From Pseudomonadota bacterium (GTDB lineage Bacteria > Myxococcota_A > UBA9160 > SZUA-336): a stretch of 35,796 nucleotides of DNA. The stretch lies in NCBI GenBank assembly GCA_021295775.1, contig JAGWBS010000011.1:17024-52819 (forward strand), read 5' to 3'. Shown piece by piece: positions 13,822 to 23,693 of this stretch; position 1 is the first letter of the stretch, and the number at the start of each line of letters is the position of its first letter. Below the pieces are notes generated by a model. The model ran no database searches. It was not told where the DNA came from and worked only from the letters and a program-made list of their open reading frames with translations. The translations under genes were made by a program, and so were the position numbers.

Positions 13822-16628
13822 CCGACGGGCGGCGGATCGAGGTCCTGGAAGCGCTGGAGAAGCGGGTCCTGTGGCTGGCCTCCTGGACGATCCACCACGC
13901 GAACCATCTTCGGCCGAAGCGCGACGGGCTGAAGGTGGGCGGTCACCAGGCGTCGTCGGCCTCGGTCGCCACACTGATGACGGCGCTCTACTTCGACGTT
14001 CTGGGCGAGCACGACCGGGTGGCCGTCAAGCCGCACGCCGCGCCGGTCTACCACGCCATCCAGTATCTGCTGGGGCGCCAGACGCGCGAGAAGCTGGAGG
14101 CGTTCCGCGCGCTGGGCGGGGCCCAGTCCTATCCCTCGCGCACCAAGGACGGCGAAGGCGTCGATTTCTCGACCGGCTCGGTCGGTCTGGGCGTCGGCGC
14201 GACGCTCTTCGCCGCCATGGCCCAGGACTACCTGCGGCTCAAGGGGCTGGGTGGAGAACCCGGCCGCATGATCGCGCTGGTTGGCGACGCGGAACTCGAC
14301 GAGGGCAACATCTTCGAGGCGCTGCTGGAGGGCTGGAAGCATGACGTCCGCAATCTGTGGTGGGTGATCGACTACAACCGCCAGAGTCTCGACTCCATCG
14401 TCGAGGACCGGCTGTACCAGCGCATCGACTCGCTGTTCGAGAGCATGGGCTGGCGGGTGGTGACGCTCAAGTACGGCCGCGCCCTGCAGGCCGCCTTCGA
14501 GCGCCGGGGCGGGGACGCGCTGCGCGACTGGATCGACGGCTGCAGCAATAGCCGCTACTCCGCCCTGGTGTTCAAGGGCGGGGCGGGCTGGCGCGAGCAG
14601 CTGCGGAGCGACATCGGCGACGTCTCGGGCGTGCGCGAATTGCTCGACGAGCACGACGACACTTCGCTGCACGCTCTGATGACCAACCTGGGCGGACACG
14701 ACATGGCCTCCGTGCTCGACGCCTTCCACGGCGTCGAGGACGACCGGCCGACCTGCTTTCTGGCCTACACCATCAAGGGCCGCGGACTGCCGTTCGAAGG
14801 CCACCAGGACAATCACGCCGGGCTGATGAGCCCGGCCCAGATGGAAAGCTTCCGCGGCCAACTGGGGATCGGACCCGGACAGGAATGGGAGCCGCTGGCC
14901 GGCCTGGACGGTGGCTCGGCCGAGGCGCGCCTGGCCCTGGACGAGACCCGCAGGCGCCTCGGAGAAAAGCGCCGCCTCACGGCCCGGCCGGTCCCCGTCC
15001 CCGACGCGCTGGCGACGCCGCACGGCAACCCGACTTCGACGCAGGAGGGGTTCGGCCGGCTGCTGAGGGACATCGCGCGCCGGCATCCCGATCTGGCTGA
15101 CCGCATGGTCACGACCTCTCCCGACGTCACGGTCTCGACCAACCTCGGCGGCTGGGTGAACGCGCGCGGCGTCTTCGACCGCCGGGAGCGCACCGATCTT
15201 TTCCAGGACGAGGAACTGCGCTCGGCCCAGAGCTGGACGGCCTCGCCCGCCGGACAGCACATCGAGCTGGGAATCGCGGAGAACAATCTCTTCCTGCTGC
15301 TCTCGGGCCTGGGCCTTTCGCACTCGCTTTTCGGGGAGCGGCTGCTGCCGGTCGGCACGCTCTACGACCCGTTCATCCTGCGCGGCCTGGACGCGCTCAA
15401 GTACGCCTGTTACCAGGACGCGCGTTTTCTGCTGGTCGCCACGCCCTCGGGTCTCTCGCTCGCGCCCGAGGGCGGCGCGCACCAGTCCCTGATCACCCCC
15501 CTGATCGGCCTGGGCCAGCCCGGTCTCCGGGCCTACGAGCCCGCCTACACCGACGAGCTGGCGGCGATCCTGAGCCACGCCTTTTCGTACCTGCAGGCGG
15601 AGGACGGCGGTTCGGTGTACCTGCGTCTGTCTACGCGGGTGCTCCAGCAGCCCGAGCGCGAGATGGATGCGGAGCTGCGCTCGCGCATCCTGCGCGGCGC
15701 CTATTGGTGGACGCCCCCCGAGCCGGGCGCGGATCTCGCGCTCGTGTACTGCGGAGCGGTGTCCCCCGAGGCCCGCGGCGCGCTCGAGCGCATCCGCCGG
15801 GACGCGCCTGGAGCGGGACTGCTGGCGGTGACCTCCGCCGACGTCCTGCACCAGGAATGGCGCGCGCGGGGACCGGAGAGCTGGATCGCCGAGCTGCTCT
15901 CGGAGCTGGCTCCGAGCCCGCGCCTGGCGACGATCATCGACGGTCATCCTGCCACGCTTTCCTGGCTCGGCTCGGTCTGCGGCGGCCGCGTGGAGGCGCT
16001 GGGGGTGGATCGTTTCGGCGAGTCCGGAGACATCCCCGACCTGTACGCGATGCACGGTCTGGACCAGGAGAACATCGAGGCCGCCGGCCGGCGCCTGCTG
16101 GCGCTGGAGATCCCGGCTCGAGCCGCGGCCGGGTCCGCCCGCGCGGGGTCGGACGGGCGCGCGGCCCCCTCGGAAGCGGCCTGCGACCTCACCCAGCTCG
16201 CCCGGCTGCGCGAGCATTTGGAGAAGGTCGAGCCGGCAGCCGGCCTCGGGCTGGACGCGTTTCTGGTGCGGGCCGCGGCGCTGGCGTGGCTGGACGTGCG
16301 CGGTTCCGACGCCGGAGCCGTGGACGTGGGCTTGCTCGACGACGGTCCCGAGGTCGCGGTCGTGCGGCGCGCCTCTGAGAGGCGCGTCGCCGAGATCGCC
16401 CTCGATCTGAGGGATCCGGGCACGCGGGGTCCGGATCCCCCGCCGCTGGTGGTCGTCACGAGTCCCGCCGGCGGGTCCCCGGCCGGAAATTCCTCGCTAC
16501 GCGTGTGCCTGTCGGCGAACGCGGCGGGAGCGGCGAGGCTCAGCGCCGATCCGCCCACTCCCGAGGGCACGCGGCTGGTCGCCGGCATCGTCCGCCGGCT
16601 GGAAGATCCGATCGGACTGATGCTCTAG
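13818..16628 (+). CDS. AceE-like thiamine-diphosphate E1 with a degenerate E2-like C-terminal domain
   Basis: 936-aa protein. Residues 1 to about 775 follow the homodimeric pyruvate dehydrogenase E1 (AceE/transketolase) architecture. VGGHQASSAS opens the ThDP domain, GDAELDEGN followed by VIDYNRQSLD is the ThDP/Mg site, HTIKG of AceE appears as YTIKGRGLPFEGHQ, IELGIAENN marks the pyrimidine domain, and VDRFGESGD lies in the C-terminal domain. After an Ala/Gly-rich linker, residues 786-936 resemble the acyltransferase core of 2-oxoacid dehydrogenase E2: CDLTQLARLREHLE, VDVGLLDDGPEVAVVRRAS, and LSADPPTPEG to RRLEDPIGLML. The catalytic DHRxxDG is replaced by DPPTPEG (Asp911 onward), and the segment is shorter than a normal core. 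The ATG at 13818 overlaps the WS/DGAT stop. Preference for pyruvate is not proven. Confidence 0.87.
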   Translation: MTDGRRIEVLEALEKRVLWLASWTIHHANHLRPKRDGLKVGGHQASSASVATLMTALYFDVLGEHDRVAVKPHAAPVYHAIQYLLGRQTREKLEAFRALGGAQSYPSRTKDGEGVDFSTGSVGLGVGATLFAAMAQDYLRLKGLGGEPGRMIALVGDAELDEGNIFEALLEGWKHDVRNLWWVIDYNRQSLDSIVEDRLYQRIDSLFESMGWRVVTLKYGRALQAAFERRGGDALRDWIDGCSNSRYSALVFKGGAGWREQLRSDIGDVSGVRELLDEHDDTSLHALMTNLGGHDMASVLDAFHGVEDDRPTCFLAYTIKGRGLPFEGHQDNHAGLMSPAQMESFRGQLGIGPGQEWEPLAGLDGGSAEARLALDETRRRLGEKRRLTARPVPVPDALATPHGNPTSTQEGFGRLLRDIARRHPDLADRMVTTSPDVTVSTNLGGWVNARGVFDRRERTDLFQDEELRSAQSWTASPAGQHIELGIAENNLFLLLSGLGLSHSLFGERLLPVGTLYDPFILRGLDALKYACYQDARFLLVATPSGLSLAPEGGAHQSLITPLIGLGQPGLRAYEPAYTDELAAILSHAFSYLQAEDGGSVYLRLSTRVLQQPEREMDAELRSRILRGAYWWTPPEPGADLALVYCGAVSPEARGALERIRRDAPGAGLLAVTSADVLHQEWRARGPESWIAELLSELAPSPRLATIIDGHPATLSWLGSVCGGRVEALGVDRFGESGDIPDLYAMHGLDQENIEAAGRRLLALEIPARAAAGSARAGSDGRAAPSEAACDLTQLARLREHLEKVEPAAGLGLDAFLVRAAALAWLDVRGSDAGAVDVGLLDDGPEVAVVRRASERRVAEIALDLRDPGTRGPDPPPLVVVTSPAGGSPAGNSSLRVCLSANAAGAARLSADPPTPEGTRLVAGIVRRLEDPIGLML

Positions 16629-16685
16629 CTCGAGTCCGGCGCCGGGCGGACGGCCCGGGCCCGTGCGTGGGCACGGTCCGGTCCG

Positions 16686-16691
16686 TACAAT
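16686..16691 (+). promoter_or_regulatory. -10 element (TACAAT) of a leaderless PPIase transcript
   Basis: TACAAT matches the -10 consensus in five of six positions and ends 9 nt before the ATG at 16701. The intervening bases have no Shine-Dalgarno character. This fits a transcript that begins at or next to the start codon. Confidence 0.45.
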
Positions 16692-16700
16692 GGCGCGCCG

Positions 16701-17666
16701 ATGCGGCCGCTGCTTCACTTTCTGGCGATCGGTCTGGCGCTTTTCGTGGGCGACCGGGTGTTCGGCGCGTGGCTCTCGGAGCCGGAGCGCGAGCTGGTCC
16801 GGATCGACGCCCAGCGCGTCGAGGAGGTGCGCCGGCAGTGGATCGCCCGCACCCGCTCGCTGCCGACCGAACTCGAGCTGCAGCGGCTGGTCGAGGCGGA
16901 GGTCGACGACGAGATCCTGTTCCGCGAGGCGGTGTCGCTGGGCTTCGTGGAGACGGACCCGGTGGTACGCCGCCGGCTGGTGCGCAACGTCCAGTTCCTG
17001 GGCAGCGACAGCGAGGACGAGCAGGAACTCTTCGAGGAGGCCCTGGCGCTGGGCCTCGACCGCAGCGATCCGGTGGTGCGCCGCCGGCTGGTCCAGCGGA
17101 TCCGGATGGGCGTCTCCGGAGCCGCGCGGCGCGAGCCTCCGACCCCCGAGGAGCTGCTCGCCCGTTACGAACAGAGCCGATCGCGCTACGTCGCCCCGGC
17201 TCGCGTCGGGCTGACTCACGTCTACATGAGCCGCGACGCGCACGGCGCGGAGGCGGTCGGGAGGGCGCGCGAGCTGCGCCGGCAGATCGCCGAGCGAGGC
17301 GTGGAGGTCGATGCCGCCGTGCGCCTGGGGGATCCCTTCCTGCGCGGCCACCGCATGGCCTCGCGCTCCGAGCGGGACCTGGCGGGGGTGTTCGGTCCGG
17401 CTCTGGCGAAGGCGGTCTTCGAGCTCGATCCGCAGCGCTGGTCGGAGCCGATCGAGTCCGCCTACGGCTTTCACCTGGTCTGGATCGAAGAGCGCGTTCC
17501 GGCCCGCCAGCGCCCCCTGGAGGAGGTCGAGTCGCAGGTCCGCGAGGAGATCTTCTTCGAGCGCGAGGCCCGCGTGATGCGCGAGACCCTCGACCGGCTT
17601 CGGGCCTACTACGTGGTCGAGATCGGTTGGCCCGCCGCCTCGTCCGACGAACAGGGAGGAGCCTGA
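16701..17666 (+). CDS. Membrane-anchored parvulin-type peptidyl-prolyl isomerase
   Basis: 321-aa protein with an uncleaved N-terminal hydrophobic anchor (residues 3-17), a SurA/PrsA-like N-domain of charged helices, and a parvulin-like domain from about 165 to 290. The parvulin end is clear: FGPALAKAVFELDPQRWSEPIESAYGFHLVWIEER. It probably acts as a periplasmic chaperone/isomerase. Residues 71-100 and 108-137 are a tandem duplication with a 37-residue period, both containing DPVVRRRLV. No ribosome binding site; TACAAT lies 9 nt upstream. It is followed after 34 nt by a HupE/UreJ-like gene, a pairing that suggests it folds or assists that exported membrane protein (inference). Confidence 0.85.
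   Translation: MRPLLHFLAIGLALFVGDRVFGAWLSEPERELVRIDAQRVEEVRRQWIARTRSLPTELELQRLVEAEVDDEILFREAVSLGFVETDPVVRRRLVRNVQFLGSDSEDEQELFEEALALGLDRSDPVVRRRLVQRIRMGVSGAARREPPTPEELLARYEQSRSRYVAPARVGLTHVYMSRDAHGAEAVGRARELRRQIAERGVEVDAAVRLGDPFLRGHRMASRSERDLAGVFGPALAKAVFELDPQRWSEPIESAYGFHLVWIEERVPARQRPLEEVESQVREEIFFEREARVMRETLDRLRAYYVVEIGWPAASSDEQGGA
16956..17092 (+). repeat. Tandem internal duplication in the PPIase gene
   Basis: A 26-nt block beginning at 16956 recurs at 17067 with 24 of 26 bases identical. The offset is 111 nt, exactly 37 codons, and the encoded segments both read DPVVRRRLV. Flanking residues (LFREAVSLG / LFEEALALG) are also similar, so the duplication spans about 30 codons per unit and stays in frame. 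Confidence 0.7.
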
Positions 17667-17700
17667 TCGGGCGCCCCCGCGCGCCTCAGACGATCTTCTC

Positions 17701-18768
17701 ATGCAGTCCTTCGATCCATCCGCAGATCGGCTCCGCGCCGTCTCCAAGCGCCGGCGGTCGCTCCTCAAGCGCGGCGGAAAGTGCGCCGCTGCGGCGCTCG
17801 CGCTGGCTGCGGCGCTGCTCGCCGGTCCGGTCTCGGCCCACCCCCTGGCCCCATCGCTGCTCGACGTGCGGCTTGCCCCCGACGGCATCGCGGAGGTGAT
17901 CTTCAAGACCCCTTCGATGCGCCCCACCGGGACCTCGATCGAACCCTTGCTGCCCGCTCACTGCCGCGAGGTCGACGTGCCGAGGGCGAGAGAGGAAGGC
18001 ACCGCGGCGATCTTCGAACTGCGCTTCGACTGCGGAGAGAGCGGATTGGTGGGTCACGAAATCGGCTTCACGGGACTGTCCGAGTCCCGCACCAACGCGC
18101 TCCTGCGCGTGGAGCTGCCGGACGGCCAGGTGGTGCGCACCGTGTTGCACGGCGATCAGCCCCGGCTGAGGGTCCCGGCCGAGCCGGGCTGGATCGAGAC
18201 CGCGCGCGACTATCTCGGGCTGGGCTTCGGCCACATTCTGGGTGGGGTCGATCACCTGCTTTTCGTCGCCGGCCTGCTGCTGCTGGTCAGCGGCGTGCGC
18301 ATGCTGGTGGAGACCATCACGGCGTTCACGATCGGGCACAGCGTGACGCTGAGCGCGGCCGCACTCGGCTGGGCGCAGGTGCCCTCGGGTCCGGTCGAGG
18401 TCGCCATCGCCGTCAGCATCCTGTGGCTGGCGGTCGAGATCGTCAGCCGCCACAGCGGCTCGCCGACGTCCGCCTGGAGGCGCCCGCGCAGCATGGCCGG
18501 CGGCTTCGGACTGCTGCACGGCTTCGGCTTCGCCGGCGCCCTGTCCGAGATCGGCCTGCCGCAGACCGAGATCCCGCTGGCGCTGGCCAGCTTCAACCTG
18601 GGGATCGAACTGGGGCAGCTGGCTTTCGTCGGCGCGCTGATCGCGGCGGCCTGGGCGCTCCGGAAGGTCCGCCTGACGCTGCCGGACTGGAGCCGGACGG
18701 CCGCGGCCTACGCGATCGGTTCGCTGGCGGCGTTCTGGATGTTCGAGCGCGCCGCCGGACTGCTGTAG
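17701..18768 (+). CDS. HupE/UreJ_2 family membrane protein
   Basis: 355-aa exported membrane protein. A basic n-region and hydrophobic core ending GPVSAHP make a signal peptide (cleavage after about residue 46). A periplasmic domain of about 115 residues follows, then six to seven membrane helices from about residue 170. The His-rich helix motifs of the HupE/UreJ family are present: GFGHILGGVDHLLF, AFTIGHSVTLS, HGFGFAGAL and FNLGIELGQ. Some relatives are nickel or cobalt permeases, but no hydrogenase, urease or other metalloenzyme gene is nearby, so the metal is unknown. The ATG at 17701 has no visible ribosome binding site. It sits 34 nt after the parvulin gene, probably in the same transcript. 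Confidence 0.87.
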   Translation: MQSFDPSADRLRAVSKRRRSLLKRGGKCAAAALALAAALLAGPVSAHPLAPSLLDVRLAPDGIAEVIFKTPSMRPTGTSIEPLLPAHCREVDVPRAREEGTAAIFELRFDCGESGLVGHEIGFTGLSESRTNALLRVELPDGQVVRTVLHGDQPRLRVPAEPGWIETARDYLGLGFGHILGGVDHLLFVAGLLLLVSGVRMLVETITAFTIGHSVTLSAAALGWAQVPSGPVEVAIAVSILWLAVEIVSRHSGSPTSAWRRPRSMAGGFGLLHGFGFAGALSEIGLPQTEIPLALASFNLGIELGQLAFVGALIAAAWALRKVRLTLPDWSRTAAAYAIGSLAAFWMFERAAGLL

Positions 18769-18788
18769 CCCCCGCACGCGCTGCGGTC

Positions 18789-18794
18789 TATCCT
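18789..18794 (+). promoter_or_regulatory. Putative -10 element (TATCCT) of a leaderless transcript
   Basis: TATCCT ends 8 nt before the GTG at 18803. The intervening TCGCAGCC has no ribosome binding site. It would start the transcript carrying the small exported protein, the acyl-CoA ligase and asnS. Confidence 0.35.
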
Positions 18795-18802
18795 TCGCAG
18801 CC

Positions 18803-19084
18803 GTGTCTGGGAATCGATGGACTCGCGGCTGGCTGCCGCTGTTGGGGGCGGCCGGCTTTCTGTGGTGCTCGGCGCCGCAGACGGAGACGGTCTGGGTGCA
18901 CCCGGAGAAGAGCGGCTCCGACCTGTTCCGCGAGCGTGAGGTCTGCCTCGGACAGGCGGCGGCGCTGAGCGAGCGGGGCGGCAGCCCCTATGTCTCGGCG
19001 GTCGACGGCAGCGTGCGCTTCTACGAGTGCATGCAGGAGCGGGGCTGGCACCGGGAAGAGCGGGTCGTCGTCGAGCCGGAGTAG
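18803..19084 (+). CDS. Small exported protein with paired cysteines
   Basis: 93-aa protein with an N-terminal hydrophobic stretch (GWLPLLGAAGFLWCSAP), probably a signal peptide. Cys22 lies in LWC, a poor lipobox because Trp precedes the Cys, so lipidation is doubtful. The mature part has the pattern VWVHPEKSGSDLFREREVCLGQA, then YECMQERGW, a spacing of two cysteines seen in many short uncharacterised outer-membrane or periplasmic proteins. The two could form a disulfide. Function unknown. The GTG at 18803 has no ribosome binding site, only a -10-like TATCCT 8 nt upstream. The acyl-CoA ligase ATG follows 8 nt after its stop. Confidence 0.65.
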   Translation: MSGNRWTRGWLPLLGAAGFLWCSAPQTETVWVHPEKSGSDLFREREVCLGQAAALSERGGSPYVSAVDGSVRFYECMQERGWHREERVVVEPE

Positions 19085-19092
19085 ACCAAGGC

Positions 19093-20628
19093 ATGCACCA
19101 CAACCTGGGGCGGATCTTGAGCAGCCGGGCTCGGGTGAGCGGATCGCTCGAGGCCCTGGTCGAGGTGGAGCGCGGTCGCCGCTTCAGCTACGCGGAGCTC
19201 AACGCCCGCTCCAACCGCGCCGCGCATCTGCTGCGCGAGCAGGGCGTCCGCGCGGGCGACCGCGTGGCGCTGCTGATGGGCAACGGCGTGGAGTACCTCG
19301 AGAGCTACTTCGGCACCGCCAAGCTGGGCGCGGTCACGGTGCCGCTGAACTGGCGGCTGGTACCCGACGAGCTCGAGTTCATCCTGCGGGACTCCGGCGC
19401 CAGCACGCTGATCTTCGACGCGGAGTTCGCCGCGACGGCCGAGGCGCTGTCGGGCCGGGACCTCCCGGTTCGTCGCTGGCTGTGCGTGGGGGACGATCGG
19501 CCGGGGTTTGCCTCGGACTACGCGGCCCTGCTCGAAGCGGCGCCCGAGCTCGAGCCCAAGCTGGGCGCCGCCGACGAAGACCTGCTGTTCCTGATGTACA
19601 CCTCGGGGACGACGGGCCGGCCCAAGGGAGTCGTTCACACCCACGACTCCATGTTGTGGTCGTCGCTGACCGTGCTCACCACCGCCGAGATCCGGCGCCG
19701 CGACCGCTACCTGCAGATGCTCCCGCTGTTCCACATCGGCGCGCTGACCCCGTCGATCGCCACGCTGCACATCGGCGGAACGCTGGTCATGCTGCGCCGC
19801 TTCGATCCGGACGCCGTGTTCGAGGTGATCGAACGCGAGCAGGTCACCACGGGGCTCGCCGTGCCCGCGATGCTGCAGTTCATGTGGGCCTCCGGGCGGC
19901 GCGCCTCGGCGGATCTTTCGACGCTGCGCAGTCTGCTGAGCGGCGCGGCGCCCGTCCCCGTGTCGCTGATCCGGCAGTACGCCGAGATCGGGGTCGAGAT
20001 CCAGCAGGTCTACGGCCTGACCGAGTCAGGCGGGCCGGCCTGTCTGGTCGGTTCCGAAGACGCGCTGCGCAAGGCGGGCTCGACCGGACCCGCGTTCATG
20101 CACACGGAGGTGCGGGTGGTCGACGAGGGCGGCTCCGACGTCGGCCCCGGCGAAGTCGGAGAGGTGATCATCCGCGGCCGCCACGTGATGAAAGAGTATT
20201 GGAACCGGCCGGAGGCGACCGCGGAGACGCTGCGCGGGGGCTGGCTGCACTCGGGCGACCTCGCGACGGTCGACGCCGACGGACACGTGTACATCCGGGA
20301 CCGCGCCAAGGACATGATCATCAGCGGCGGCGAGAACGTCTATCCCGCGGAAGTGGAGGACGCGCTGGCCTCGCATCCGGCGGTGCTGGAGGTGGCGGTG
20401 ATCGGCATGCCGTCGGCCAAGTGGGGGGAGAGCGCGGCCGCGGTCGTGGTGCGCCTGCCGGGCCAGGAGCTCGAAGCCGCGGAACTGCTCGCCTACGCGC
20501 GCGAAAAGCTGGCCGCCTTCAAGCTGCCCCGGGTGGTCGAGTTCGTGGACGCGCTGCCGCGCAACCCGACGGGCAAGATCCTCAAGCGCGAGCTGCGCGA
20601 GCGCTTTCCCGGGCCGGCCCCGGAGTAG
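19093..20628 (+). CDS. AMP-dependent acyl-CoA ligase (ANL superfamily)
   Basis: 511-aa adenylate-forming ligase, activating a fatty or aromatic acid to its CoA thioester via an acyl-AMP. P-loop YTSGTTGRPKG, then A5 motif YGLTESGG, A7 HSGDLATVDADG, A8 RAKDMIISGGENVYPAEVE and A10 PRNPTGKILKREL with the catalytic Lys are all present, so it should be active. The arrangement resembles medium/long-chain FadD-like members rather than acetyl-CoA synthetase. I chose the ATG at 19093, preceded by AAGG, because it lies just after the upstream stop; the open frame extends to 19027 but would overlap that gene. asnS begins 2 nt after its stop. Confidence 0.93.
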   Translation: MHHNLGRILSSRARVSGSLEALVEVERGRRFSYAELNARSNRAAHLLREQGVRAGDRVALLMGNGVEYLESYFGTAKLGAVTVPLNWRLVPDELEFILRDSGASTLIFDAEFAATAEALSGRDLPVRRWLCVGDDRPGFASDYAALLEAAPELEPKLGAADEDLLFLMYTSGTTGRPKGVVHTHDSMLWSSLTVLTTAEIRRRDRYLQMLPLFHIGALTPSIATLHIGGTLVMLRRFDPDAVFEVIEREQVTTGLAVPAMLQFMWASGRRASADLSTLRSLLSGAAPVPVSLIRQYAEIGVEIQQVYGLTESGGPACLVGSEDALRKAGSTGPAFMHTEVRVVDEGGSDVGPGEVGEVIIRGRHVMKEYWNRPEATAETLRGGWLHSGDLATVDADGHVYIRDRAKDMIISGGENVYPAEVEDALASHPAVLEVAVIGMPSAKWGESAAAVVVRLPGQELEAAELLAYAREKLAAFKLPRVVEFVDALPRNPTGKILKRELRERFPGPAPE

Positions 20629-20630
20629 AG

Positions 20631-22022
20631 GTGGCGGAGCCGAGCCGGGTCCGGGACTTGCTCGGGCGCCAGTCCGCCGGCGGCGAGGTTCGCGTGCGCG
20701 GCTGGCTGCGCAGCGCGCGCCACGCCAAGGCCGTGAGCTTCCTGGACGTTTCGGACGGCTCGTGCGTCGGAGGGGTGCAGGTGGTCGGGGCCCCCGGGCT
20801 TTCCAACTACGAAGCCGAAGTCCGCAAGCTGCGCACGGGCTGCGCGGTGATCGCCGAGGGCGAGCTGGTCGAGTCCCCCGCCCGCGGACAGCGCTACGAG
20901 ATCCAGGCGTCCCGGATCGAGGTCGTCGGCTGGGTGGGCGACGACTACCCGCTGCAGAAGAAGCGCCACAGCTTCGAGTTCCTGCGCGAAATCGCGCACC
21001 TGCGACCGCGCACCCGTTCGATCGGGGCGGTGCTGAGAGTGCGCAACGCGGCGGCGATGGCGATCCACGAGTTCTTCCAGGAACGCGGCTTCATGTACCT
21101 GCACACGCCGATCATCACCACCTCCGACGCCGAGGGGGCGGGCGAGATGTTCCGCGTCTCGACGCTCGACCCCGCGTCGCCGCCGCGGACCCCGGCGGGC
21201 GAGGTCGATTTCACGAGCGACTTCTTCGGAAAGCCCGCGCACCTGACCGTCTCGGGCCAGCTCGAATCCGAGATCGGCGCGCTCGCCCTGGGCGACGTCT
21301 ACACCTTCGGCCCCACCTTCCGGGCCGAGAACTCCAACACGCCCCGTCACCTGGCGGAGTTCTGGATGGTCGAGCCCGAAATGGCGTTCTGCGACCTGCG
21401 GGGCAACGCCGATCTGGCGGAGAGCTTTCTGCGGGGCCTGATCGCGTCCGTCCTCGAGCGCTGCCCGGAAGAGCTGGAGTTCTTCGACGGGCTCGCCGAC
21501 GGGAATCTGATCGACGCCCTGAGGCACATCGCCGAGAGCCCCTTCGAACGGCTCGATTACTCCGAGGCGGTCGAGATCCTGGAGCGCAGCGGACAGAGCT
21601 TCGAGTTCCCCGTGGCCTGGGGGAACGACCTGCAGAGCGAGCACGAACGCTACCTGAGCGAGCGCCACGTCGGCCGGCCGCTGATCGTCACCGACTACCC
21701 CAAGGACATCAAAGCCTTCTACATGTACGTCAACGACGACGGGCGCACGGTGCGGGCGATGGACGTGCTGGTGCCGCGGGTGGGAGAGATCATCGGCGGC
21801 TCGCAGCGCGAGGACCGGGCGGAGGTCCTGGAGCGCCGCATCACGGATTGCGGGCTGTCGCCCGCGGACTACGCCTGGTATCTCGATCTGCGCCGGCACG
21901 GCTCGGTCCCGCACGCCGGCTTCGGCCTGGGCTTCGAGCGCGCGGTGCAGTTGATCACCGGCCTGGCCAACATCCGCGACGTGGCCCCGTTCCCGCGCGT
22001 CCCCGGCTACGCCGACTTCTGA
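20631..22022 (+). CDS. asnS: Asparaginyl-tRNA synthetase
   Basis: 463-aa class IIb aminoacyl-tRNA synthetase that charges tRNA-Asn, matching the length of the E. coli enzyme. An N-terminal OB-fold anticodon-binding domain (VRVRGWLRSARHAKAVSFLDVSDGS) precedes the catalytic domain. Motif 2 reads FGPTFRAENSNTPRHLAEFW, and motif 3 is GFGLGFERAVQLITGLANIRD. The NSNTPRHLAEFWM stretch marks AsnRS rather than AspRS. Thus asparaginylation is direct, though the GatCAB route may also exist. The GTG at 20631 is preceded by GGAG at 5 nt, within the end of the acyl-CoA ligase gene. Its stop lies 5 nt from the convergent fumarase stop. Confidence 0.97.
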   Translation: MAEPSRVRDLLGRQSAGGEVRVRGWLRSARHAKAVSFLDVSDGSCVGGVQVVGAPGLSNYEAEVRKLRTGCAVIAEGELVESPARGQRYEIQASRIEVVGWVGDDYPLQKKRHSFEFLREIAHLRPRTRSIGAVLRVRNAAAMAIHEFFQERGFMYLHTPIITTSDAEGAGEMFRVSTLDPASPPRTPAGEVDFTSDFFGKPAHLTVSGQLESEIGALALGDVYTFGPTFRAENSNTPRHLAEFWMVEPEMAFCDLRGNADLAESFLRGLIASVLERCPEELEFFDGLADGNLIDALRHIAESPFERLDYSEAVEILERSGQSFEFPVAWGNDLQSEHERYLSERHVGRPLIVTDYPKDIKAFYMYVNDDGRTVRAMDVLVPRVGEIIGGSQREDRAEVLERRITDCGLSPADYAWYLDLRRHGSVPHAGFGLGFERAVQLITGLANIRDVAPFPRVPGYADF

Positions 22023-22027
22023 AACGC

Positions 22028-23674
<1,647 letters not shown>

Positions 23675-23693
23675 ACGACCTCCCGGCGCACGG

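Noticed and set aside
13626..16217. A very long open frame (over 860 codons) antisense to the E1-like gene
   Set aside because: High-GC codon bias leaves the antisense frame open. Its translation is Arg/Gln/Val-rich with no domain resemblance, and the sense strand encodes a recognisable E1.
16661..16676. Hairpin CCGTGC-GTGG-GCACGG after the E1-like gene as a terminator
   Set aside because: A 6-bp stem without a T tract is expected often in DNA of this GC content, and it lies just upstream of a predicted promoter, so its role is unclear.
17701..18768. HupE-like protein as evidence for a hydrogenase or urease locus
   Set aside because: No hydrogenase, urease or maturation genes occur in the window; the family is broader than those two roles.
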